From assembly GCA_023434855.1 (NCBI GenBank), contig JAEYSJ010000235.1, positions 1-5,114 of the forward strand: a stretch of DNA of 5,114 nucleotides, written 5' to 3'. This stretch comes from Bacillota bacterium. GTDB lineage: Bacteria > Bacillota_C > Negativicutes > JAEYSJ01. Positions 1-5,114 of this stretch are shown here, one piece after another. A program made the position numbers and the translations under genes. Position 1 is the first letter of the stretch; every line of letters starts with the position of its first letter. The notes under the pieces were generated by a model. It made no database searches and had not been told where the DNA came from. It worked only from the letters and a program-made list of their open reading frames with translations.

Positions 1-808
1 TCACCGGACAGTATGGTTCATCACCCACATAACGGGAGGTAATCCCCATAGCGGGTGCAATGTAACGGGCAAAAATGACCGCATCTAGTCTGGTTTGGGC
101 AGCAACCGTTTCTTCGCCGCGGGTAAAATACCCGGGAAAAGTTGCCGAAGATACGATATATTTACCGCCCGGGAGTACCAGCACATTGCTATAACCGGAC
201 ACTCCTTCCTGTACCAATCTTATGCGTACATCAAAAGGAAATAGAGACCGTTCTTCACTGACTACCATTACGACCACCGCCGCATTTTCTGCGGCGGCTT
301 TCGCAATAACAGCCTGATGTCCCAGGGTAAACGGATTGCAGTTGACTACCAGACCTGCCCGTTGGCCTGCTGGCAATATTGCCATTTTGGGGGCAATCTC
401 CCGGCAATAGCTCTCAATCGACCCCAGGCCGCTTTCCAATAATACGGCGTACGGCTCAGCCCGGGCTACTTCCTTAAAACCAAGGGCGTTAAACAAATGA
501 GCTTTATCGGGTTTTGTAAAAATAAAATAATGGTAATGCCCCCGCCGTCCTGCTTCCTGCATGAGATGGCTGACTATTGCGGCTGTCAGTCCTTCACCCT
601 GCAGCGATTCATCAACAGCTATATTTCTTAATACTTCACCGGCTAAAGAACCGGTGGCAACTATCCGGTCATCTTGGTACAACGCAACCGTATAATCTAC
701 TTCCACCGAAAAAGTAAGCCCAAACTGATTTAAAAAACCGGCAATCTTAGCCACCTCTCCAGCGTTTTCCAAGTTTACCACCCGCTCCTCAATACCGGCC
801 CATAACAT
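1..808 (-). CDS. citC: [Citrate (or citramalate) lyase] ligase, N-terminal 269 residues (3' end outside window)
   Basis: Acetate:ACP-SH ligase that uses ATP and acetate to acetylate the thiol of the acyl carrier protein prosthetic group, turning on citrate-lyase-type enzymes. I translated it by hand: the frame is open from the ATG at 808 to the window edge. Two domains are visible. Residues about 10-125 form a GNAT-like domain (VALYQDDRIVATGSL at 41-55, NIAVDESLQGEGLTAAI at 62-78). The nucleotidyltransferase domain begins near 150, with the ATP-binding motif NPFTLGH at 158-164 (HxGH-type, TLGH here). The later blocks KYIVSSATFPGYF at 216-228 and RYIAPAMGITSRYVGDEP at 248-265 closely match E. 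coli CitC. About 70-80 residues would lie beyond position 1, judged from a family length near 340. It is the last visible gene of the operon, two bases after citF. No citX or citG is visible; they could lie beyond the window. Confidence 0.96.
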   Translation of the reverse strand, partial: MLWAGIEERVVNLENAGEVAKIAGFLNQFGLTFSVEVDYTVALYQDDRIVATGSLAGEVLRNIAVDESLQGEGLTAAIVSHLMQEAGRRGHYHYFIFTKPDKAHLFNALGFKEVARAEPYAVLLESGLGSIESYCREIAPKMAILPAGQRAGLVVNCNPFTLGHQAVIAKAAAENAAVVVMVVSEERSLFPFDVRIRLVQEGVSGYSNVLVLPGGKYIVSSATFPGYFTRGEETVAAQTRLDAVIFARYIAPAMGITSRYVGDEPYCPV

Positions 809-810
809 AG

Positions 811-2352
811 TTAACCCTCCACTTGCCGTACCACATCAATAATTGTGCCGTCCCGATATTCCACCATAGCCACAACCTTTTCCCTGGTAGAAATCTTATT
901 GGGCACGCCGGCAATGCGTTCAGACAACGCTTTTAATTCATGGACATCTTTAACAGGCAATCCTGCAGCCAGCAGGCACTCTTGTAAATCGCTGCGCCGC
1001 GGATTTACTGCCATGCCCCGTTCTGTGACCAATACATCAATAGTTTCACCCGGAGTAGTGGCAGTTAGCACTTTATCCACTATAATCGGCAGTCTGCCGC
1101 GCAAAAGATTGGCGACAACTATGGTAATTTTAGCCCCTGCCGCCGCGTCGGCATGCCCCCCTGAACCACCCATAATAACTCCATCCGACCCGGTGACCAC
1201 ATTAACATTAAAATGAGTATCAATCTCGGTAGCACCTAATATGACAGCATCCAGCTTATTTACAGCACAGCCGCTATTATAGGGGCTGGCATAAAAACTG
1301 GCGCCGACCTCAAGATGGTTAGGATTTACAGCAATTGACCTAATCGCTTCCAGATCAAAACCCTGTACGTCAATAAGTTTTTTAAATAAACCATTTTCCA
1401 GCATTTCCACCATATAGCCGGATATCCCACCTAAAGCGAAACTACCGGTAACGCCTGCTTTTTCCATCATCCGGCGAACAAAATAGGCTGTAGCCAAAGA
1501 AGCTCCCCCCGCTCCTGTTTGAAAAGAAAAGCCTTCTTTAATAACTCCGGCAGTCTGAAGAATTTTGGCTGCATTTTCAGCAATCAACAAACCAACCGGG
1601 TCTTTGGTAATCCGGGTAGTGCCTGAGACAATTCCTTTAGGATCACCCACACTGTCAACCTGAACCACAAAATCGACCCTGGTCTGGGGTATTGATACCG
1701 GTGACAACGGATATTCAACCAAATTATCGGTAACAGCAACCACATAATCAGCATATTCAGCATCAGGAAAAGCATACCCCAACGAGCCACAGGCAGCAGG
1801 CCCCTGTACTCCGTTTATATTGCCGTAATCATCCGCTGTCGGCGCTGCAATAAAAGCCACATCAATCTTCAGTTGCCCGCATTCGATAGCCCGGGCTCTG
1901 CCCCCATGTGTCCGCAAAACTACCGGTTTGGCGAATACACCGTAAGAAACGGCCTGAGCAACCGGGCCGGACAGATAGTTGGTGTCAAGGGCAGATACAA
2001 CCCCGCTCTTAACATGATCAATTAACGGTGCATGGACAGGAAAAACCGAGCTTAATGCCACCTTTAAATCTTTCAGCCCCAGTCTGGCTGCAACAGCCAG
2101 TACCATATTAACTACGCCGTCGCCATTGCGAAAATGATGATGGAAAGACAAGGTCATGCCATTTTTAACCGGAATACGCTTAAATACTGTTTCCAGATTG
2201 TCAACAAGCTTACTTTCGCCAGGGCGCACAGTTTTAACTTTCGGCGCCTGACGGCACATCGCCGGCATAGTTGCAAAAGCACCGGCAAAAGGGGCAACCC
2301 GGCCATAGCCAGCAATTTTTTCAGGAATTTCCCGTTGAATAGAATTTATCAT
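811..2352 (-). CDS. citF: Citrate/citramalate lyase alpha subunit (acyl-ACP transferase)
   Basis: A 513-residue protein of normal length for the family (about 500-520). It transfers the acyl carrier protein thioester from acetate to the incoming substrate: acetyl-ACP plus citrate (or citramalate) gives citryl-ACP (or citramalyl-ACP) plus acetate. It belongs to the CoA-transferase-like fold group. Conserved CitF blocks are present in order: KNGMTLSFHHHFRNGD at 63-78, THGGRARA at 148-155, FIAAPTADDYGNINGV at 168-182, SFQTGAGGASLA at 276-287, GATEIDTHFNVNVVTGSDG at 373-391, GGSGGHADAA at 395-404 and VTERGMAVNPRR at 442-453. The start at 2352 overlaps the citE stop by four bases. The TAA stop is only two bases before the citC start, and the last codons carry the citC ribosome binding site. 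The frame is intact. Substrate preference cannot be read from the sequence; the cluster favours citramalate. Confidence 0.97.
   Translation of the reverse strand: MINSIQREIPEKIAGYGRVAPFAGAFATMPAMCRQAPKVKTVRPGESKLVDNLETVFKRIPVKNGMTLSFHHHFRNGDGVVNMVLAVAARLGLKDLKVALSSVFPVHAPLIDHVKSGVVSALDTNYLSGPVAQAVSYGVFAKPVVLRTHGGRARAIECGQLKIDVAFIAAPTADDYGNINGVQGPAACGSLGYAFPDAEYADYVVAVTDNLVEYPLSPVSIPQTRVDFVVQVDSVGDPKGIVSGTTRITKDPVGLLIAENAAKILQTAGVIKEGFSFQTGAGGASLATAYFVRRMMEKAGVTGSFALGGISGYMVEMLENGLFKKLIDVQGFDLEAIRSIAVNPNHLEVGASFYASPYNSGCAVNKLDAVILGATEIDTHFNVNVVTGSDGVIMGGSGGHADAAAGAKITIVVANLLRGRLPIIVDKVLTATTPGETIDVLVTERGMAVNPRRSDLQECLLAAGLPVKDVHELKALSERIAGVPNKISTREKVVAMVEYRDGTIIDVVRQVEG
815..820 (-). promoter_or_regulatory. 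Ribosome binding site of citC inside the end of citF
   Basis: GGAGGG on the minus strand, 6 bases before the ATG at 808, lying just upstream of the citF TAA at 813-811. Strong match and spacing fix the citC start. The next ATG, at 803, is in another frame and meets a stop within a few codons. Confidence 0.85.
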
Positions 2353-3221
2353 TTGCTTACCCCTTTCAGCCCCAACAACTGAGCGAGATACAAAATCCGT
2401 TCAGCCCGGCTGACAATTGGTGCGTCAACCATTTTGCCGTTAAGGGATGCCACGCCTGAGCCTTCAAGCTCCGCCTGACGAAGGGCCCGGATAACCTGTT
2501 CGGCCCAATGAATATCAGCCGGACTGGGATTAAACACACTGTGAATTATATCAATTTGCCGGGGATTTATTGCCAGTTTTCCTTTGAACCCCAACTGTTG
2601 GGCCAAAGCAGTATCCTGCAGCAAACCTTCCTCATCATTAACATCGGTATACGGTGTATCAATTGACTGGATTCCTGCCGCCGCGGCAGCATTGACTATC
2701 AGCGTACGGGCGGTGAATATTTCTGTCCCGCTTTTAGTGCGGGTTGCTCCTAAGGCGGCAGTGTAATCTTCTGCGCCGAAAGCCAATGCCGCCACCCGTT
2801 TATCGGCCTGGGCGATAGTGTACGCTTCTGCGATACCCCGGGGAGTTTCCAGCAAAGCAATTAATTTTATCGGCTCTTTCCCGGGATTTTCCACCGCTGA
2901 CATTATCGCCGATATTTCATGGATATCAGCAGCGCATTGTACTTTAGGAATTAACAGTGTATCAGGCCGGCAAGGCACAACAGTGTTTATGTCATCCCGC
3001 GCAAAAGTTTCCAGGGGATTAATCCTCACCACCTTCTCACTGTTCTCATAATCCACATTTTTCAAGGCCTGCGCCACCAGCAAACGCGCGGCGTCCTTCT
3101 CTCCCGGCGCTACCGCGTCTTCCAGGTCCAGGATGACCGCATCAGCGCCGAATATGCCCCCTTCTTGCAGCATGCCAGGGTTATTGCCGGGTATAAAGAG
3201 CATCGACCTTCTTAAATCCAT
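2349..3221 (-). CDS. citE: Citrate/citramalate lyase beta subunit (citryl-CoA/citramalyl-CoA lyase)
   Basis: A 290-residue TIM-barrel lyase of the CitE/HpcH-HpaI family. It cleaves the acyl-carrier-bound substrate: citryl-ACP to oxaloacetate plus acetyl-ACP, or citramalyl-ACP to pyruvate plus acetyl-ACP. Visible family motifs: LRRSMLFIPGNNPGML at 3-18, ILDLEDAV at 30-37, VVRINP at 64-69 with Arg66, LLIPKV at 89-94, and the Mg2+ ligands expected at Glu125 (LLETPRG) and Asp152 (FGAEDYTA), with AINPRQ nearer the C-terminus. The frame is open further upstream to an ATG at 3287 within citD, but family proteins begin with the LRRSMLF block. The ATG at 3221, overlapping the citD stop by one base, gives the usual length. 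Its TGA stop overlaps the citF ATG by four bases (ATGA). The neighbouring ammonia-lyase makes citramalate the more likely substrate (inference). Confidence 0.96.
   Translation of the reverse strand: MDLRRSMLFIPGNNPGMLQEGGIFGADAVILDLEDAVAPGEKDAARLLVAQALKNVDYENSEKVVRINPLETFARDDINTVVPCRPDTLLIPKVQCAADIHEISAIMSAVENPGKEPIKLIALLETPRGIAEAYTIAQADKRVAALAFGAEDYTAALGATRTKSGTEIFTARTLIVNAAAAAGIQSIDTPYTDVNDEEGLLQDTALAQQLGFKGKLAINPRQIDIIHSVFNPSPADIHWAEQVIRALRQAELEGSGVASLNGKMVDAPIVSRAERILYLAQLLGLKGVSK
2360..2366 (-). promoter_or_regulatory. Ribosome binding site of citF inside citE
   Basis: AAAGGGG on the minus strand within the last codons of citE, 7 bases before the citF ATG at 2352. It supports that start, which is part of an ATGA stop-start overlap. 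Confidence 0.65.
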
Positions 3222-3508
3222 CACACCAACTCTCCCCCCAGTGCGGCACGGCCGAGAGCCGCCAGCATTCGCGCCCGGATAGTACAATCCAGTGCCCCCC
3301 TGTCAACGGCTTTTACGTATATGTCGGTATAACCCTGTTCAGTTACCGTACTTTCCAGCACATGACGAATGGCCTGTCCATACTGGGCTAGGACAATGCT
3401 GTCAAGATCGATAACTACACCGCTATCTTTTTCACCAGGCGCAATAGTAATCATTATATCGTTGGATTCGAGTGTACCCGCCTGGGCTGTATGAATAATT
3501 TTCCCCAT
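3221..3508 (-). CDS. citD: Citrate/citramalate lyase acyl carrier protein (gamma subunit)
   Basis: A 95-residue acyl carrier protein that holds the substrate as a thioester during cleavage. In this family a serine near the N-terminus carries 2'-(5''-phosphoribosyl)-3'-dephospho-CoA, and the acetyl group on it is exchanged for the tricarboxylate or citramalate. The motif AGTLESND at 10-17 matches the AGTLESSD attachment region of Klebsiella CitD, making Ser15 the expected attachment site. The family features ALDCTIRAR (compare ALECVLRAR) near the C-terminus and a length of about 95-100 residues also fit. An upstream in-frame ATG at 3538 would give 105 residues overlapping the previous gene; the start at 3508 fits both family length and ribosome binding site. 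The TGA stop shares one base with the citE ATG (TGATG), so the two are probably translationally coupled. Next to methylaspartate ammonia-lyase it probably serves citramalate lyase; sequence alone does not distinguish this from citrate lyase. Confidence 0.95.
   Translation of the reverse strand: MGKIIHTAQAGTLESNDIMITIAPGEKDSGVVIDLDSIVLAQYGQAIRHVLESTVTEQGYTDIYVKAVDRGALDCTIRARMLAALGRAALGGELV
3232..3237 (-). promoter_or_regulatory. Ribosome binding site of citE inside citD
   Basis: GGGGAG on the minus strand within the last codons of citD, 10 bases before the citE ATG at 3221. The spacing is slightly long, which fits initiation helped by ribosomes finishing citD. Confidence 0.6.
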
Positions 3509-3517
3509 TTCGTTCAA

Positions 3518-3523
3518 CTCCTT
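3518..3523 (-). promoter_or_regulatory. Ribosome binding site of citD, overlapping the preceding stop codon
   Basis: Reads AAGGAG on the minus strand, 9 bases before the ATG at 3508. It shares bases with the TAA stop (3524-3522) of the P-loop/SAD gene. It favours the ATG at 3508 over the in-frame ATG at 3538, which lies inside the upstream gene and has no such site. Confidence 0.8.
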
Positions 3524-4457
3524 ATACCGTCGCGGCATAACTCAGTCCGGCAAAACCGTCTAAATTATTTTCCGCAGTAGGCCCAACCAAGCCGATAATT
3601 AGATATCCCTTTGTCTTGGTGTCATATCGATATTCATGAAAAAGCCGGAAATTCTCAATATCCTCGGTATTTTTCACATGAGTCCGCGGACCATTACAAA
3701 CCCAGGTTACATCGCCAATGCGGATATGGCCTTCATCCGAATAGCATACAGGCACGCCGTCATCAATAATCCGCTTTACTTTCTTTTCAACCTCGCTCAA
3801 GTCTGCATCAATCAAAACCGGATATTCCAAAACAAAGCCATGATGTACATCCCGATGCTCAAAAGGCAGGAACGCGCCATAATCATTGGCAAGGATACGA
3901 GTGGTAAGGTCTTCTGCCGTGTGGGCCATTTTACGATAGCGCAGTGTTTTGGTAACAACATTAATCATTTCCTGGGGAAAAGGGCCAAAACAGTTAGGCC
4001 GTACTACAATAACCTCGCCACCCACTCCCACTAATACTTCAGCATTAGTTTTCAGTGCAGGATACAGCAGGTCAAAATGTTCGACAACAACCCGTTTATC
4101 GTGTTCTAAGGCCCGTGTTACAGCATCTGCCAATATATGAATTTGCGTAAAGGCCATTTCAAAACGAACATCTACATGATAAGTGTGGCTGGTAAAAAAA
4201 CCTTTGTCGATATTTTTTAGTAAGGGCAGCGGACGAACATTTACGCCATCATCGTCGTTGGTAAGTTCTAATCCTGGAAACATCCCTTTTATTAAGGAAG
4301 ACTTGCCGGCACCGGCGTCGCCGATAACGCCAATAAGACGGTCCAGGGGAGATAAGTACCTCTCACTGATTTGCTGGCCTAAAACGTACATCCGGTTTCG
4401 TCCCCGTGGTGCGAAATAACTGGCGTACATAAGCTGTTCCAACATCATGGATTTCAT
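3522..4457 (-). CDS. P-loop NTPase with AlaRS/ThrRS-type second additional domain (SAD), methylaspartate-cluster protein
   Basis: A 311-residue cytoplasmic protein of unknown function. It looks like the clostridial proteins annotated as 'alanine-tRNA synthetase second additional domain-containing protein' (recognised from memory). No signal peptide or membrane segment is seen. Residues 41-53 are a strand followed by a Walker A loop, GDAGAGKS, with Lys52. An acidic run follows at 68-70. Residues 122-129 (RVVVEHFD) could be a Walker B-like strand. From about 174 the protein resembles the SAD editing domain: HTAED at 179-183 parallels HTAxH, and CNGPRTHVKNTEDI (Cys254, His260) parallels the CGGTHVxNTGEI and CRGPHV motifs of AlaRS and ThrRS. 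One metal-ligand position is Asp183 instead of His, and the Cys-His spacing is two residues longer than in AlaRS. The start is the ATG at 4457 because of its strong ribosome binding site; the TTG at 4472 would add five residues. It lies between the ammonia-lyase and the lyase subunit genes, so a service role in this pathway is likely, but neither substrate nor activity can be read from the sequence. Confidence 0.85.
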   Translation of the reverse strand: MKSMMLEQLMYASYFAPRGRNRMYVLGQQISERYLSPLDRLIGVIGDAGAGKSSLIKGMFPGLELTNDDDGVNVRPLPLLKNIDKGFFTSHTYHVDVRFEMAFTQIHILADAVTRALEHDKRVVVEHFDLLYPALKTNAEVLVGVGGEVIVVRPNCFGPFPQEMINVVTKTLRYRKMAHTAEDLTTRILANDYGAFLPFEHRDVHHGFVLEYPVLIDADLSEVEKKVKRIIDDGVPVCYSDEGHIRIGDVTWVCNGPRTHVKNTEDIENFRLFHEYRYDTKTKGYLIIGLVGPTAENNLDGFAGLSYAATV

Positions 4458-4463
4458 ATAACA

Positions 4464-4470
4464 CCCTCCC
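4464..4470 (-). promoter_or_regulatory. Ribosome binding site deciding the start of the P-loop/SAD gene
   Basis: Reads GGGAGGG on the minus strand, with 6 bases between it and the ATG at 4457. It makes that ATG the likely start instead of the in-frame TTG at 4472, which would lie upstream of and partly overlap this site. Confidence 0.85.
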
Positions 4471-4474
4471 AATC

Positions 4475-4495
4475 AACAGCCCGGCAGGGGCTGTT
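4475..4495 (-). other. Intercistronic hairpin (perfect 8-bp stem, 5-base loop)
   Basis: The arms at 4475-4482 (aacagccc) and 4488-4495 (gggctgtt) are perfect inverted repeats around the loop ggcag. It lies in the only real gap of the operon, just after the methylaspartate ammonia-lyase stop and about 5 bases before the ribosome binding site of the next gene. No T-run follows on either strand, so it is not a standard intrinsic terminator. It could be an mRNA processing or stability element that sets different levels for the lyase and the downstream genes, or chance. The structure is seen directly; the role is inferred. Confidence 0.5.
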
Positions 4496-4503
4496 ACAAC
4501 AAA

Positions 4504-5114
4504 TCACACAGAATTCCGGGCTTTACGCAACGCCAGGATGCGTTCCATTTCGTTGTATACAATCATAAAACCTTCGTCAACTCCCATACCCGGTTTTGCC
4601 AGCATTTGCACAGGCTGGGTAGCCATAGCGATATGCACGCATACTTGGGCAGAACGGTCTGTTTCATTGCAAGTACCGCCTTGATATGCGCCTATACCTT
4701 TATTCTTACAATATAACACAGACTCAATGATATTGTTAATACCACCCAGGTCAGGCGTTTTTATTTGCAGCATGTCGCCAGCCTTGCTGTCAGCAAATAA
4801 TTTAATATCTTCATAAGTGTTGCACCACTCGTCAGCCACTACCTCAACATTTACGCCGTTGTTATGCAGGCGGGCGGTCAAATCAGCCAGGATAGCTATC
4901 TGTTTATCACGGTCTTCCACATCGATCGGACCTTCAATCCGCAATTTAAGGGGTAATGCCGCCTGTTCCAGCTTGCGAAAATATTCAACAATTCGTTCCA
5001 GATTGTTTTGAAAAGCAATGCCAATGGTGCCATATACATCAATATGCAAAGTCGGAGTATAGTGATCATTTGTACGCAACGCCAATACCCGGTTTTTAAG
5101 CCATTCAACATACT
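4504..5114 (-). CDS. mal: Methylaspartate ammonia-lyase, C-terminal half (5' end outside window)
   Basis: Catalyses removal of ammonia from (2S,3S)-3-methylaspartate to give mesaconate, the second step of the methylaspartate pathway of glutamate fermentation; a cytoplasmic enolase-superfamily enzyme needing Mg2+ and K+. The visible 202 residues are the C-terminal part of the TIM barrel. Aligning from memory with the Clostridium tetanomorphum enzyme, the key residues fall at exactly the known spacings: metal ligands Asp238 (in HIDVYG), Glu273 (RIEGP) and Asp307 (VADEW), catalytic base Lys331 with Gln329 (QIKTP), substrate contacts Thr360-Cys361 (GTCNE) and Leu384 (LAKPGMG). About 213 N-terminal residues, including His194 and Gln172, would lie beyond 5114. 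The frame stays open to the window edge and the upstream residues (YVEWLKNRV) match the family, so the TTG at 5085 is not a start. It is the first visible gene of the operon and its stop lies 46 bases before the next gene. Identification is very secure. Confidence 0.97.
   Translation of the reverse strand, partial: YVEWLKNRVLALRTNDHYTPTLHIDVYGTIGIAFQNNLERIVEYFRKLEQAALPLKLRIEGPIDVEDRDKQIAILADLTARLHNNGVNVEVVADEWCNTYEDIKLFADSKAGDMLQIKTPDLGGINNIIESVLYCKNKGIGAYQGGTCNETDRSAQVCVHIAMATQPVQMLAKPGMGVDEGFMIVYNEMERILALRKARNSV

Larger units (their letters stand above)
1..5114 (-). other. Operon: methylaspartate ammonia-lyase - P-loop/SAD protein - citDEF - citC
   Basis: Six genes in one direction with gaps of 46 and 13 bases, overlaps of 1 and 4 bases, and a gap of 2 bases. 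No promoter-like or terminator-like sequence is visible between them, so they are probably transcribed together from a promoter upstream of 5114. The order follows glutamate breakdown: methylaspartate to mesaconate at the start, citramalate cleavage at the end. The step between them (mesaconate hydration) and the first step (glutamate mutase) are not encoded here. Confidence 0.8.

Noticed and set aside
277..297. Perfect 8-bp GC-rich hairpin (ccgccgca / tgcggcgg, loop ttttc)
   Set aside because: It lies inside the citC coding frame, where it encodes an alanine-rich stretch (AAAENAAV). Repeated alanine codons give such pairing easily, and no T-run follows on the transcribed strand.
845..1216. 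Open plus-strand frame of 123 codons
   Set aside because: Antisense to citF, whose conserved motifs fill the same bases; the translation resembles no family I know.
1584..1790. Short minus-strand frame with a hydrophobic start that looks like a small membrane protein
   Set aside because: It is an alternative frame fully inside citF. The hydrophobicity comes from reading the citF codons out of frame.
2674..2690. GC-rich palindromic run in citE
   Set aside because: It encodes a poly-alanine stretch (AAAAAG region) in the proper frame, so codon composition explains it.
2349..3287. Longer citE starting at the ATG at 3287 (312 residues)
   Set aside because: The extra 22 residues overlap citD coding sequence and have no counterpart before the conserved LRRSMLFIPG block. 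The ATG at 3221 has a ribosome binding site and gives the usual length.
3636..4034. Open plus-strand frame of 132 codons
   Set aside because: Antisense to the P-loop/SAD gene, which has a convincing start, ribosome binding site and motifs; the plus-strand translation shows no recognisable domain.
4504..5085. Complete short gene beginning at the TTG at 5085
   Set aside because: The frame continues upstream to the window edge with residues typical of methylaspartate ammonia-lyase, so this is an internal codon of a truncated gene.

Overview
The window is a densely packed stretch of a single operon. Every gene I can support lies on the minus strand, so transcription runs from the high coordinates to the low ones. 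In transcription order it holds: the 3' part of a methylaspartate ammonia-lyase gene; a gene for a P-loop protein with a domain resembling the second additional domain (SAD) of alanyl- and threonyl-tRNA synthetases; the three structural subunits of a citrate-lyase-family enzyme (acyl carrier protein citD, beta subunit citE, alpha subunit citF); and the 5' part of citC, the ligase that acetylates the acyl carrier protein. The first and last genes run off the window ends.

The combination points to the methylaspartate route of glutamate fermentation. In that pathway glutamate mutase makes (2S,3S)-3-methylaspartate, methylaspartate ammonia-lyase removes ammonia to give mesaconate, a hydratase makes (S)-citramalate, and citramalate lyase splits it into acetate and pyruvate. 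Citramalate lyase is built like citrate lyase, so the citDEF-type genes here are more likely citramalate lyase than citrate lyase. This is inferred from context, because sequence alone does not separate the two substrates. Glutamate mutase and mesaconase genes are not in the window; the mutase genes would be expected upstream of position 5114.

Layout: 5114-4504 methylaspartate ammonia-lyase (N-terminal half missing); 4503-4458 a 46-base gap with a perfect 8-bp hairpin; 4457-3522 P-loop/SAD protein; 3508-3221 citD; 3221-2349 citE; 2352-811 citF; 808-1 citC (C-terminus missing). From the P-loop gene onward the genes overlap or are separated by 13 bases or fewer, and each start has a purine-rich Shine-Dalgarno sequence placed in or next to the end of the preceding gene. 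This suggests translational coupling and co-expression. No promoter, Rho-independent terminator, RNA gene, mobile element or CRISPR array is visible, and there is no gene-free stretch longer than 46 bases.

The pathway, the strong GGAGG-type ribosome binding sites and the moderate GC content judged by eye suggest an anaerobic Bacillota (Clostridia or Negativicutes type). I cannot name a genus. The least understood gene is the P-loop/SAD protein, which sits between the two known enzymes of the pathway and has no function I can assign.
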